Shown: positions 11,215 to 23,163 of the stretch, piece by piece | How the letters are laid out: each line of letters starts with the position of its first letter | How positions within the stretch are numbered: the first letter of the stretch is position 1 | DNA from: Phycomyces nitens | Taxonomy: Eukaryota; Mucoromycota; Mucoromycetes; Mucorales; Phycomycetaceae | NCBI GenBank assembly: GCA_022702545.1 | Contig: JAHRBC010000008.1 | Span: 1,178,001 to 1,242,000, forward strand | Length of the DNA stretch: 64,000 nucleotides | Reading direction: 5' to 3' | Made by a program: the position numbers and the translations under genes | The notes under the pieces: model-generated | Told to the model about the DNA's origin: nothing | The model's database searches: none | What the model saw: only the letters and a program-made list of their open reading frames with translations

Positions 11215-12270
11215 TTATTGGTCTTCACCAGAATTATCCATATAAGTCGAAAACAATTCTTCATCTTGGATATCTCGTTCTGCTACCAAAGTTACAATCC
11301 GAAACGGGGTGGTTATTGGGTCCATGCTTGTCCAGTAGATGTTTGGAAGGTATTGTCGAAGGTCAATCGGGAATGACGGCAAAAGATCGATTTCTTGGTA
11401 TCGAACTATAAAAGAGAGAGAGAGAGAGAGAGGTTATTTGGTCCAATTGTGTATTTTTTTTTGGTGCCTTACCATTTGGAGGGTGATCCAGAGTGCCATT
11501 GTTGACGTATTGTCCGATCGCAAAGGGGTTCCTGCCTCATCTTGTCACTACTTTTTTACTCAATATTGGTTTTGTTGGTTTACTTTGGTGCTTCAGTCAT
11601 CCATGTCTTGTCACTTGTCTGTATGGCACCTGGCCAATTTTCACGATGATACAGTGAATTAAACACCTTTCCAGACAACCCTATTATTATTATTATCTTG
11701 TTACTATATCCAACCACTAGCCAATACTTTACCTCTTGTCTTGCCATCGACAAATATGCCATCATAGCATTTGAGAATATAGCGATTAGAAATGCTGACA
11801 AACAAGAGAGGTTCAAAGGGAAGATAGACGGTGCCTATATTGATTCATATATCGTTTGTATGGATTTATTCAACATCATGATCGTTTGTCTACCTGGATA
11901 TAAGCACACTATATCGCCTGCCTTGCACTCTCCTTTCATAAATACACCAAGACCTTTTTTGAGAAAAAAAATTGTTTATTTATTTATTTGACATTTGGAA
12001 TGATGAATCTTGCACTTGCCTGCATTGGCAATGGAAGATTGTTGTTTTTGAACCGAGAATCCACAAAGGCCGGGATTAGCAATCCCCAAAAGCAATTTTT
12101 CAACTTGGGCTTGTGTGGCTAGATGTGGCCGTGAGACTATCCGAGGCAAAGGTGGAGAGAATAGTAATTTTGCTGCTTGCCAAGGATATCTTTAAACAAA
12201 TTTTTTCAACTAAATTGATTGGTCTTTGCAGAGATATGGCTTACAAACGATAAAGATAATCCTTTAGCAT
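11215..12270 (-). CDS. SETD9: SETD9-like SET-domain protein
   Basis: Seven exons (12270-12245, 12189-12020, 11953-11894, 11834-11733, 11680-11584, 11531-11473, 11405-11215) give 234 aa; every phase closes. Landmarks in family order: YLYRLYPW near the start, GFSVQKQQSSIANAGLGVFM, GDIVCLYPGTVYLP, NRYILKCYDGIFVDG, KTWMTEAPKNPFAIGQYVNN, VRYQEIDL, and the C-terminal FRIVTLVAERDIQDEELFSTY. The GLGVF and GQYVNN...DEELF...Y blocks are the split SET motifs, so it may be a protein-lysine methyltransferase, but this subgroup has no well-defined substrate. Intron 2 (11954-12019) must begin GCAAGT, a GC-AG intron, to restore NAGLGVF. It is shorter than the animal protein in the region after the N-terminus. 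Expression cannot be judged. Confidence 0.8.
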
Positions 12271-12962
12271 CCTATCTATTTATGAAGCTGCGGCCAAGAA
12301 ACGTAAAAAGGAAACCGTGTGAGTGAAATAACATATATATAAAAACAGAGAGCTGTCCATGACTGTTTATATTTATTTTTGGCATCAGATCAAAAAACAC
12401 GCTTGGACTCTTTTGATAGACATTTGTGTATTGGAATTAGATTATATTATGTTGAGCAATAAACAAGGTCGATAAAGTTATCTACTGAGATGAAAGGGCT
12501 AGAGATCATCGACATTTTTCGTTTTTTGGCCATCATAACATTGGCCGAGAAAAACCGATGGCAGGAAATGAAATATCCAGAGATTGTCCTACCATGATTC
12601 TCTGCTTTGCCACCTTGTGATCAAGGCCGCCTCTCTTTCTTGATATCTGCAGCAGAATCAGGCTGTTCAAGAGGCAGTTTTGGTGAGTATTTTGAATGCA
12701 GAAACAGTTGGATACATGGTCCCCTTTTTTGATAGGGTATTTGAGTATCGAAAGACTCAAGATAATGTCTCAAGGTGCCAATCAGCAGCGTGTTACAAAC
12801 TCTACTTGGAAACACCAAAAGCAAGATCTATAGTCATCCATATATATCAAAACCGAAGAAAAATACCGACGAAAATCCCTACTCTTTATCATCTATTTAA
12901 ACCTGATCTCCTTCTTTTTCCCTTGTTTTTTAAAAAAAAATCATAATATCCGCAACACTATC
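12271..12962. other. Divergent intergenic region between SETD9-like and PH-domain genes
   Basis: No gene recognised. The 100 bp before the PH gene are pyrimidine-rich (about 12875-12930), a usual promoter/leader signature in this window. Confidence 0.45.
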
Positions 12963-13612
12963 ATGGCCGGTTCAATACTCGAAGGTTGGCTCCATAGAAT
13001 GGTTAAAAAAACTCTCCGAAAGAGCTGGAAGCGATGCTACGCTGTCCTTAGCCAGACACGTCTATCGTTTTACAAGAAACCAGTAAGAGTACACAACAAT
13101 CGATTCAAGGCAGAAATTAATTGTTCATCTAGACAGATACTAAACCACTCGGCACCATTAATCTCGGTCAACACAATGTCCATCTTCACAACACAAAACG
13201 CTCTCCGTTTGCTTTTGCGATAGAATCTCATTCTGCCCAGCACATATTTCATTGCGAAACTCGGCTAGAAGCTGGAATGTGGAAAGAGGCATGTCAGCAA
13301 TTGCATGAATCCAGTCAGCAATTATCAGACGATCCATACTTTACAACTTATGGCAGTGTACTTGACAAGTGGCTTGCCAGATTAGACACTCACAGCTCAG
13401 ATTCCCCAAATAGTATGTTCACAAGGGGCAATATGCGTTGGTTAGAATCTGATGATCTATCAGATACCTTCCAAACAGAAAATACACCAATGTCACGCTT
13501 CTCAGGTATCTGGCCATTTAATTTCGGCAGACTACTGTTTGCCCAAAGGCGTATTCCAGATGATGAAGTTGTAAACACAATCGAGACTGATTCAGGATAC
13601 ACCTCCCTGTAA
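12963..13612 (+). CDS. Small PH-domain protein
   Basis: Exons 12963-13082 and 13133-13612 give 199 aa. Residues 5-105 form a pleckstrin-homology domain: LEGWLHRMVKKTLRKSWKRC, YAVLSQTRLSFYKKP, then GTINLGQHNVHL, SPFAFAIES, HIFHCETRLEAGMWKEACQQ with the invariant Trp of the C-terminal helix. The basic strand 1/strand 2 loop (KKTLRKSWKR) is the position that contacts phosphoinositides in this family, so membrane binding is likely. The remaining 95 residues are Ser/Asp-rich, probably disordered. The acceptor at 13132 was chosen because it alone gives TDTKPLGT in frame. No enzyme domain is attached; it may be an adaptor. Confidence 0.8.
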
Positions 13613-15239
13613 AATACAAATATTCATGTATATATATATATATAAAAAGCTGTACATACAAAATAAACAAAAAAATAAAAATTCTTTGCATTGATGCCAT
13701 CTTATTTACATGTATTGTGCAGCACCAAGATTCACTATTATTACTATCAGAAATACAATTATCAAAATTACATGGATTTGTTTTAGATGTTGAGTGTTGC
13801 GCAAGTACAACAAAACGAGGCGTATAAATATATACATATATATTTTTTTATTGAAACCAATAAAAAGAGATCTTGTAGAGTTTATTCATAGAACCAATTT
13901 CGACACTCGAATGAGTTGGTCATACAAGCACAGTACTGGTTTTTTTGTAAAGAGTTCAGTACCTTTGGAACAACGGAGGTACAAGTCATTTCAGCTATAG
14001 TTTTACACTTCCGAGTTTCCATGGTAACAGAAACCATGGCAACAGGTACCATGGCAACCAAATAGTTTTAGGAAAACTATGACCCAAATCAGGTTCTTGC
14101 ACTAGCCAATGTCTTTGCATCCCCCTTTTCAACCTTTATTAATATTCCCCACCAAAATGTTCTTCCTTATTATTATTATTATTATTATTATCATCATCGT
14201 CTTCTTTGAGTTCCCCTTGATTTCTTTATTCAAATATACATGCAAATAAAAATACAAATATACATGTATAATGTACACATACATATGTATGTATAAAAGT
14301 GCGTGTGTATGTGTGTATGTATCTTCCTGTCATGTTTTTATAGTATGAATTTGTGTATTTCATCAAATTCTTTTTGGAAATATAATGTATATATATACAT
14401 ATTCTTATAAAAACAACGCTTCATGCTACGTAGACCATACATCTACTGGACCTTTAGAACCTTGGAGATCCAGAAAGAAATATTCAGTTCCAAGGCTTCT
14501 TTACTGCGCAATTCTCTGGGGGATCTTGTGTATTGTGGTGAGGAGAAAACTGGAGAATAGGCAAATTGTGATAGGACCTAAATGAGGTCATTCATTTTCA
14601 TATCCACATCTACATTCTGGGGTCAGTGATTCAAACTTGGCTTCAGCGGCGGCGAACTCGGGAACTCAAGCCGATGTGCACAAAAAGATAAAAAAAGGGT
14701 CTATGGAAAATGCAGACACGTGTTCCTACGTTCTTCTGGCAGAAACCCCACTTTGTAATAAACCAAAATATCCTATACATATAATCTACATATCTGCAAA
14801 ATACACTTCTTGGTGAACCCAAACTTGTGTACTTTATCAAGAACCCTGGTGCCTAGATATCAATCTAGATAGATCCAATTAATTTCTATTGAAAAACATG
14901 GTTCCAAGCAAGAAAAGAAGAGTTTGAAGCAGAAATTTGTGCTGCCGAGTGTAACCAAGACGCGCATGGATTGGCAACCCATCCATGGGTGCAAAAAGGT
15001 GTGAGTTTTTGTGCTGTGCCTCAAAAACTAAAAAGTGATTTGCTACGGTGCTGCACACCTTATTACCCCCCCTTTTCTTCTTTCTTTCGCTCTTCCTTCT
15101 CTTTTCTCCTTTCCTCTTTCAAGACAAAACATCTGAGCACAGTTGAAATTTATTTTGCCTATTGGCATTCAACACACAAAAAAAGGCCAGATTTATCTCT
15201 TTTTATATAAATATTACATTCCTAAAAAAATCATACGTT
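13613..15239. other. Long intergenic region upstream of the SITSPR-repeat gene
   Basis: No coding gene. It contains the X-box-like cluster described separately, an ATT array (about 14167-14191), short GTAT/ATAC repeats (14270-14320), and before the next gene a strong pyrimidine tract (about 15062-15122) that looks like a core promoter/leader. Confidence 0.45.
14015..14080. promoter_or_regulatory. Three tandem RFX X-box-like sites plus an adjacent perfect palindrome
   Basis: CCATGG recurs at 14019, 14034 and 14049 with an exact 15-bp period. The first copy, GTTTCCATGGTAAC, fits the symmetric RFX X-box (GTTNCCATGGNAAC); the next two (AAACCATGGCAAC, GTACCATGGCAAC) keep the right half. RFX proteins in fungi (Crt1/Sak1 group) bind such sites in DNA-damage and cell-cycle genes. 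Immediately downstream ATAGTTTT-agg-AAAACTAT (14062-14080) is a perfect 8-bp-arm inverted repeat. It lies 1.2 kb upstream of the SITSPR gene and 0.4 kb past the PH gene. Function is inferred. Confidence 0.45.
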
Positions 15240-15428
15240 ATGTCCAGTGAGAGAGGAAGACCAGACCGCCAAAGGCAACAAGACTCTTCTCGCGATAGAC
15301 TCATGAAGCCAAAACGTCTGAGCCCTCAAGAAGAGCTCAAAGCCATGGCAGAAGCAACCGTTGCCGCGATTCGGGTACGCAGAAGGGAACCCGAATCGAT
15401 GCTTATCTGGGGCGACCGCAGAAAGGTA

Positions 15429-15460
<32 letters not shown>

Positions 15461-16975
15461 CTAAATATATTATCTATATATATATTATACTATATATTAT
15501 TTATATATATACATATAAAAAAAGAGAGAGAGTGAGAGTTAGAGTGAGAGCGAGAGAGCAAGAATAAATATAAAGTGTACATGTAAATATAAATATACAT
15601 ATATATAAAAAAAGGATTGGACAGAATCCTTTACCTTTCAATTTCTCGGGTGTGTGTCTACTGTATCGCCCGAGCGCTCGTGTAACTCAATGTCATGATC
15701 GATTCAGCTTTTATTATTGCTACTATATTCTCCAAACTCTTTACAGCGTCTAGACCTGTGCTTTAGAGCAGCTCTTATTAACCTCTCCTTGTCTTGCTTG
15801 TATGTGTTGTAGGCTGTCATCAAGCGCTTTCCCGATGGCGGTGTTGAGATAATCGTTCCACAGAACCTTACGCCTGAACAAGAGCAGTACGAATTCCCAC
15901 CACGATCTCAATTCCTCAAGCAGCTATCCACTGCTGAGAAGCGAAAGATGTCCGCACAGACAGAGCCCACTCCTCCTTCTTCGTCTACTTCCTCCTCCTC
16001 TGGCTCATCGATTATGACTGCCCCATTCCAGCAGTCCCAGTCTGTCGATCTTGACCAGGCAACCATTAGTGAGTGGTTGAATGCCCAGCAAAAAGAAAAA
16101 GCCGAGCGCCAGCAGATAGTCCCCATCCTCCTCACACCCAGTACCTCCAAACGCTCCAAACGAAATCCCCTTCCGCCCAAACCTAGTCCAAAGTGTGTGC
16201 AACCAATACGCACCCAGACAGACCAGCAGAGCCCAGAGTGGCTACCGGATGGCACACTGCACCTCCAAAGCCAAGCAGGTAATTTTTTTATTATTATAAA
16301 TAATAATATAAATAACATTCAACAGTCACTAACGCTCCTTTGATAGGCAAACGTTGGACTACTCCAGCAGAGCCACCAGCACAACAGGCTTCAAAGCATT
16401 ACGTCTCAAAGAAACTTCTTGTCTCTCCACGCACCACTATTCCTCCACCATCACGCCAATCAATTACCTCTCCACGCACCCAACCAGTCAATGTGCGCAC
16501 CTCCCGCGCACCTTCCATCACATCCCCCCGTGTACAACCATTTAACTCGTGTGCGCGTTCTATTACTTCTCCTCGTGTGCAACCACTCAATTCACGTACA
16601 CCGTCCATCACTTCCCCTCGTGTACAACCACTCAGTCCACGTCCACCACCACTTACGTCTCCTCGAATCTCTGCCATTACTGCCCGCATCTCAACAGTGC
16701 CTACGCCTCGTCTTCGTCCTCGCCAGCCCTCTGACGCCAAACCAACACCAAAACCTTCTACACCAACACCACTCTCTACCATGGTAGAGAGAACACAATC
16801 TGCCAAAAAGACCATTGTCCATCAGCACATGCGCATCAACGAACGCGGCAATCATCTTGCTCGACTTCAACAGCAGCAAACGACCGAGCCCCAGGACCTG
16901 GGTACCAAAAAAGACGCCTCTTTCTCGTCAGGGTATCTTGCCAAAGACATGTATATAATGAAAGCAAGTGCTTAA
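15240..16975 (+). CDS. Disordered basic protein with SITSPR repeats, unknown function
   Basis: Exons 15240-15425, 15813-16278 and 16347-16975 give 426 aa; phases close. The N-terminus is rich in Arg/Gln/Asp; exon 2 begins with the only folded-looking segment (VIKRFPDGGVEIIVP), then a Ser run and the short motif ISEWLNAQQKEKAERQQ. Exon 3 carries six or so repeats of SITSPR-x-QP, from about residue 235 to 310, each with an SPR step that could be a proline-directed phosphorylation site, followed by Pro/Thr-rich sequence and a Gln run. I do not recognise the family. Charge and S-P-R repeats resemble microtubule- or nucleic-acid-binding linkers, but that is only a guess. Intron 1 (15426-15812) is unusually long and contains TA and AG microsatellites and a 10-bp palindrome CGAGCGCTCG near 15668. 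Confidence 0.72.
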
Positions 16976-17240
16976 AACATGCACAAGGGACATTCCTATA
17001 ACCATTCTCACACATTCATATCACATTTACATTTCACACATCTATATTTTCTTATACCACATTCACGTTCACTAACCAACAAATCAATCAATCTTCTACT
17101 ATATTATTTGCTTCTAACCCACGCCAACACATTCACATATTTTCAATCCTACACAATTCACATATTATTCATTCAATTCACACAAATTCACAACCCATCA
17201 CATCACTCATTGAAATTTCGATCACGCATGCAACCAAAGG
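16976..17240 (+). other. G-poor 3' flank of the SITSPR gene
   Basis: About 260 nt made almost only of A, C and T on the + strand, with repeated CACATTCACA-like words. It probably forms the 3' UTR and resembles in composition the G-poor tracts of the 38-49 kb array. Confidence 0.4.
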
Positions 17241-17469
17241 TTTCTTGTATAATAAAATTCCCCCCAAAAAATAGCATTTTTTTTATATATTTTAATTTCT
17301 ATATATCTTCTCCTCATGTGTTTATATAATACACCTTTACTTAATAGTTCAAAGTGCCTTGATCACCATGTATATATATACACACACACCCATATATACA
17401 TATACTGTAACATAAATAAATAAAAAACATAGTTTATACTATATTTGTGTTTATCCCGTTTTTGTTTCA

Positions 17470-17653
17470 ATAAAAGAGATGGTCTTGTACTCCAAATACA
17501 AGAAAAACGTATTGCCATCTTGGTGGTTGAACACAGTACTGAAAAAGGCGACAAGAAAATAGGATTGACCAAGGTTGTCATGCTTCAGTGGTCCATTATA
17601 TAAAAAAAAGTTACACCATTGGTATTGCTTTTTTCTTTTTCTTTTTATTTTTA

Positions 17654-17697
<44 letters not shown>

Positions 17698-18040
17698 CCA
17701 TAGTCCCAAGGACACTATTGTCTGGAAATACATGATAAAAAGGCTGGAAACTATCAAGTGTTTTTTATTTTATTTTATTTTTATTTGCCCGGTATTCAGC
17801 CATGAGATCACCACCACGGGGCCACCATACCACGGTCTTGATTACTTGACTTTACCTCGTTACTCATTTGTTATTTCTTGTACTCTAGAGACATTTCAAA
17901 AACAGTTTAGTGGCTACTTTCGGAAGTTGGTGTACGGCAACTATATTCAACGTATTGAGATGTTCATAAGCCTTGAGTTCCAATTGGAGTCCACCATCTA
18001 TAATACAATGGTCCAGATCAAGTCCTTTGACAACGAATGA
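17470..18040 (+). pseudogene. Relic or multi-exon gene of unknown family
   Basis: Two blocks look coding on the + strand: 17470-17575 (GLVLQIQEKRIAILVVEHST, then KGDKKIGLTK) and 17800-18040 (GLDYLTLPRYSFVI, LETFQKQFSGYFRKLVYGN, ending QIKSFDNE and stop). Between them a 43-nt AAT microsatellite (about 17655-17697) and stops interrupt any single frame; an acceptor at 17702 might add a short exon. The pattern recalls lineage-specific hypothetical proteins common in these fungi, but I cannot name the family. It could be an intact gene with introns or a decayed copy broken by the repeat. Confidence 0.35.
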
Positions 18041-21000
18041 ATCTGTCAAGGACAACATAATACATGATAAATGTTGAACTTTTTTGTTTTTTGTTTTTAA
18101 AAAACAATGACTCTTTAACCATAATACACGTACATTGTCTCACACCAAATATACTATAGTACTCTGTCAATTAAATACAAGTTTGAAACCATGGCAAAAG
18201 AAACTTGGATCCTTTATACTGTTTTCACCGTTCATGTGATTGGCCAAGAAAAGTACTAGTATAAATGATGATTTTTTTTAGTAATCTTTAATATGCTTGG
18301 CTTTAATCGAGTGCTTGGTTGATCACAGGTATATTTCTCTTCAGCAAGTGTCCAAAAAAAAAAAAGAGAGAGAGGTTACTTAGCAATCGTCATGATAGAC
18401 TTGGGGTTGCCTAGGAAATTGGACATTGATAATACCGTGTTTTTGTATTATAGAAACCAATCGTAAATGACATTTTGAATGTCTAAACCTCAGTCTTTTA
18501 ACAATCAAGAATGTTCACATTGTAATACCCAGTGAATCAAATGTAAATACGTTAAAGCCACTTATTGTGTCAAGCCAACAGGAATGAATAACAAACGAAT
18601 GCAATATTCTCAATGTTGAACAAGTCGTCTATATCACACACCTGATCCCAAAAACAATCTCCCGCCCAAAAAGAAAAAAAAGAAAAAGAAAATTAATGCA
18701 ATTAATGCATTCTACATGCTGTAACTCTAGGCATGTCAACAGGTAGAACCTATAGCTAGAAAAACCCACATTTATTGCGCCATAAAAGAAATTTCAATAT
18801 AAATATTATCATCATAAAACCAATACACCCAATCTCCAAATAGCAATCAACAGAATTTTTTTTTTAAAAAAATATATATTTGTATTTAAATGAGTATATA
18901 TAAGCAGATATCTAATATTAAAGGAGGCGTTGCCCGCATAATCAGAATTATTTAAAATATTATGAGTAATCAGTCGAGATAAAGCAATTGTACGTCTTTG
19001 GGATATGGATCTTTACACAAGAATAAATTCAAAAAAGGCGCAATTTAGGCGGTCTGTAAACCACCCCGTCTATTGATTACAGAGGGCACCAATGTATAAG
19101 CTTAAAATCCAATTGATCTTTTTTTTTATTTTTTCTTTTCATATGGCACATTTGAGGATTCTGGTAAAGGGGTATACTCTAAACCAACTTCCGGGACGTT
19201 TTGGAGCACAAAAACATGGTCATCTGCAAACAACTTTACCTGATATTTGCAAATCATTTTTATATGGCCAGAGTTGACCGTCATTTGTTGCTATAGAGAC
19301 CCAAGTTTTAGCGAGACACCAGTAACCATTAGATTCAGAATAATGTCTTTTGATGTATCTTGTAAAAATGTTCTTGATGCAAGGGTATGTAAGATATATT
19401 TTACCGCATCTAATTGGCTAAACCATCATGTCTTGAGTTCTGGTTCTACCAGCAATATGTCTTTATGACATACCAAAACTAATAGAATTATAATGGCTGA
19501 TTAGTTGGAAGAGCTGGATATGCATCAAGTTGTTGATTCTTAAAGTATCAAAATGTGTCTGGATCCCGCCAACAGCCATTATTTGTTGTACAAACAAGTA
19601 CCATGCAGAAACATTATAAGATTTTGATATTTAAAGAAAAAAAGCCAAAAAAAAAGCAAATTGAAGATAACGGGTTCAAATTAAAATTGTTTTTATTCAA
19701 TCATATCATGACTTGTAGCCATTCCTTTGACGTTGATATTATGGTCATGGTAGCTACAGGTACTATAGCCCTGCGCACAATAATATACAATTGCTTCTGT
19801 TAGTATCAAGGCATGTTTCCCACACTTGATACAAGCATATTTAATAACCATAATTGATGTAATTAAATACATATATACATATACATATATATATATATTG
19901 TGTATTATTATCAAATATAGATTTACTATGATTTTGTATCGGATGAAATATCATGACAGTAACTCTGTACATAGCGTCATGGCATAAAGTATTACGATCC
20001 TCTACTCAAATACTTATTTATATACAATTTGTATTTACTAACATTGATAGCTAATAACCAACGCCCAAAACTAATTCACAGACTCTCTAATACAAAGGTG
20101 ATAAGCTTGATGGGAAGCTATGTGTATGATTCTAAAATGACAGCATCAATGGATGGGGGTAGGGCAGATATACATAAATACAAGCAAGTACACTAACAAA
20201 AATGGAGTTAATTCCTAGAGAATATTGAAGAAAAAAATATATGCTACTATAAATATGATTGTAAATATCTGGTCAAGACTATCGATAAAAAAATCTTCCA
20301 GTTATCCTGCTTGAATACTATTTCAATATATTAGGGAAATAAGAATACCAAAGAAGCTGTTTTCTTCTCGAGTTGGAGTGTCTTGGATTAGATAATGATA
20401 ATGTAATAAATGTCTACCCAAGGCTTTTGATATATTCAAGATGTCTATGTCTTGAAAACAATTTAATGATAGCCTCTTTTACTGACTAGATATGAGATAG
20501 TGGAGGTTTACCAGGTTCTTCTTGGAGTTAATCCTTTAGTTGGGGTAATATTGTCTGTAAATGTCATTTAATTAAATTCTAATGGTCTTAACCTTTGGAC
20601 TTGGCTAAACAGTTTTACCTATTATTTTTTTACAGATGATACTCAGTAATCGATCAAATTGTTCAAAGTCTTATTAAAATAACTTATTTAATGTGTCTCA
20701 TCTTTGTTTAAAGATTGGCCTCACTACTTTGGATTTATTTTTATGCTCTGAAAATATTCACAAGTAGCATGTCTATATATATATATATATTAATACAGTC
20801 AATGTATTAAAGAATAGAAATATGCCATTGACATGCTTATATATATATATTGTTCAAGAAAATCAACGATTGCTTTTGATGCTCCGTAAACTGCTGTTTA
20901 ATTGATAAAAGAGGTCTTTGTCAGTTTTGCAAGACTAACAGACATATAAAATTTAGTCGACAGTGACATTTGAATCAACAAAACAAACACCATAAAAAGT

Positions 21001-21089
21001 CCAGACAAGGATACTATAATTCCTGTCCTAAAAATATTATAAGATCAAGCTTTAGTATAATTCTCATAATATATAAAAAGCTGATTCTA
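18041..21089. other. 3-kb AT-rich gene-free region
   Basis: No gene or RNA recognised. Short open frames (for example 19092-19277, 19555-19803) have no domain signature. TA microsatellites occur near 18868-18904, 19868-19899 and 20770-20790. It is likely decayed repeat DNA. Confidence 0.4.
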
Positions 21090-21800
21090 GTACTAGGTCG
21101 TACCTCCAACGGCCTCGAATACGGCTTGACGCCCCTACAAACTGTTAACCAAATGAGTCCCATACTAGCCGCCTAACCTTGTCTATTCTCCTTGTAAGGT
21201 TGCCTCCAAATCAGCTATATCAATAATAGTGTCCCCCCTCTTCTCAATTAGCAACTCTAGAGCATACCAGATATGCTCAATTGGGTTCATATCAGGACCT
21301 TGAGCCGACCAGTACTCAAATACCTGATCTGGTATGTTTATTTCTATCATCGCGCATATTCACCCGTATGGCAATTGGTACCATCTTTTTAAAAGACAAA
21401 ATATTTCTCCTCATCCTTGGCAGCCTTTGCAGACCCATAGACCAAAATATTCTGTTGGTATACTGACATACACATCTTTATTAACCTTGATAGTGTCTAT
21501 AATCTTTAACAGGCCAAATATTTCCCCTAAAAAGCAACCTCAAACCATGAGACCACCACCACCACCACCAACACATTTCACTGTCAATATTATATTTCTT
21601 CCTTTGTACCTTCCTCCAACTTTTCTAAACACACGTGTGGCACCATCGTTACCAATCAACCAAAAACGAAATTCATCTGACCAATTCACCTTTTCCATGA
21701 TAAGAGGTGAATAGATCCCGTATACTTTTCTCAAGGTACCTGGTTATCCTCCCATCAACTTTAGGTTCTCCAGGTCATTTCCTAGATAATAGATATACGC
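21090..21800 (-). pseudogene. Tc1/mariner-type transposase relic
   Basis: On the minus strand the order is that of a Tc1 transposase: VNWSDEFRFWLIGNDG (canonical WSDES region with the first Asp), VFRKVGGRYKGRNI, a glycine run where MVWG-like sequence normally lies, DVYVSI, then after a decayed middle QGPDMNPIEHIWYALELLIEKR (canonical SPDLNPIEH block) near 21300-21235, and VNSL with FEAVGGTT at the end. Stops and frameshifts break it in several places. Terminal inverted repeats were not found by eye. Confidence 0.75.
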
Positions 21801-23163
21801 GTTGTCTAATAAGTTTAACAACCAATTATCTAGTTACTCTAACTATCTCAACTGTACGGGACCCAAGTAATTGTAACCGTATATTATTTTTTTTGGTTCT
21901 CTTATGAAATTGGAACCCTTCAAACTAGAAAAGAGATGGACCGTTTTTGTTTGGTACTGAAAAAAATATTTCAAAGATAAAAATAATACATGTTTCCAAC
22001 ACACTTTATAATTAATTGTTTAATCCTAAAAACCATTGCTCTAGGTACCTTTGACCAAGGCCTTGCATACTATAATAATAATGTGGTTTTATATGAGGTG
22101 TTTAGCAATAGCCGCTTAAAATATAAAAAAACTAGATTGAATACAAGCCAATAATATTGCTTATGAGCCAATGATTACTATATCTGCTGTCAGAATTCTA
22201 CAGTGGTGATGTGAGGTGCTCCCAAGCACGAACATAAATAATGTATACAAAAAGCCATGTTGCTTTGACAAATATTGATATAGGCTTTTGGTAATTTTTT
22301 TTAGAGTTGGATATGCTAATGCACTGTAGATATTTACATGGCGTTAGTTAATACATATAGTTTAGTATAAAATATTTAGTATTATAAAATCAATTTAGAT
22401 TTAGGTAACAAGGTTATAACCAATACAAACAGGAAAGAGGTGGTTAAACCTTGTTTATATCTTGTGGACATATACCAGGGATCAATATTTTACAGCTCAT
22501 AATAATACAATACAAGTACCTGGAATGCATTCGCAACAGTCATTAAAGTGCCATGGGTTATATGGATCGAATGGTAGCAGCCATTCAACTGCATATCATT
22601 GGGTTCTAGGCCCTTGTTTATGCACAAGGAACCATCTTTTTTTTTAGTTTGTAGAGATGTACAGGTTGATATTCTGTATCTATAATACACTTGTGCATGT
22701 TAAATATCATGCTTGACAATGAATACTGCTACCCCTAGAAACCCTTTGGCATAATTTAGATGATCCCTGCAAGTCACGTGGTACATAAGATCAGTTCCCA
22801 TATATGTGTGTGTATATGATTAAGATTTTTGGAACAAATTAGAATAGCTAAACATCCAATTGTTTATAATTTGCTGTCAAAAAAAATCATAAATAACCAG
22901 AAAAGGAACTCTTTATATTACTTCTTTAACATTTGATTCTACCTTAAAGAGCTTGCCATCATTTTACTGCCATCAATATTATATATACAACTTGTTTGTA
23001 AAGTCCGATTAAAAACAAAAAAAAAGCCAGCTTTTTTTTATCCCCAATCCAAGATTCTTGCCCGCAGACTGTAAATTTCGGGAAAGTGGGTTTATATTCC
23101 CACTCTATACATTTTCCCTTTCCCTTTCCCTTTCTCTCTCTTTTCTTTATCAATCAGTTTAGA
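21801..23163. other. AT-rich gene-free region upstream of MPC1
   Basis: Nothing coding is recognised. The last 80 bp before the MPC1 start carry CCCTTT repeats and a CT tract (about 23108-23145), typical of promoters in this window. Confidence 0.45.

Noticed and set aside
16399..16815. 138-codon minus-strand frame opposite the SITSPR gene
   Set aside because: It mirrors the SITSPR repeat as Gly/Val/Arg-rich repeats; a shadow of the real + strand exon.
20340..20900. Possible reverse-transcriptase relic on the minus strand (DILNISKALGRHLL-like words)
   Set aside because: Only one weak motif resembles the LINE LDFSKAFD block, with no neighbouring RT motifs in order; composition alone could give it.
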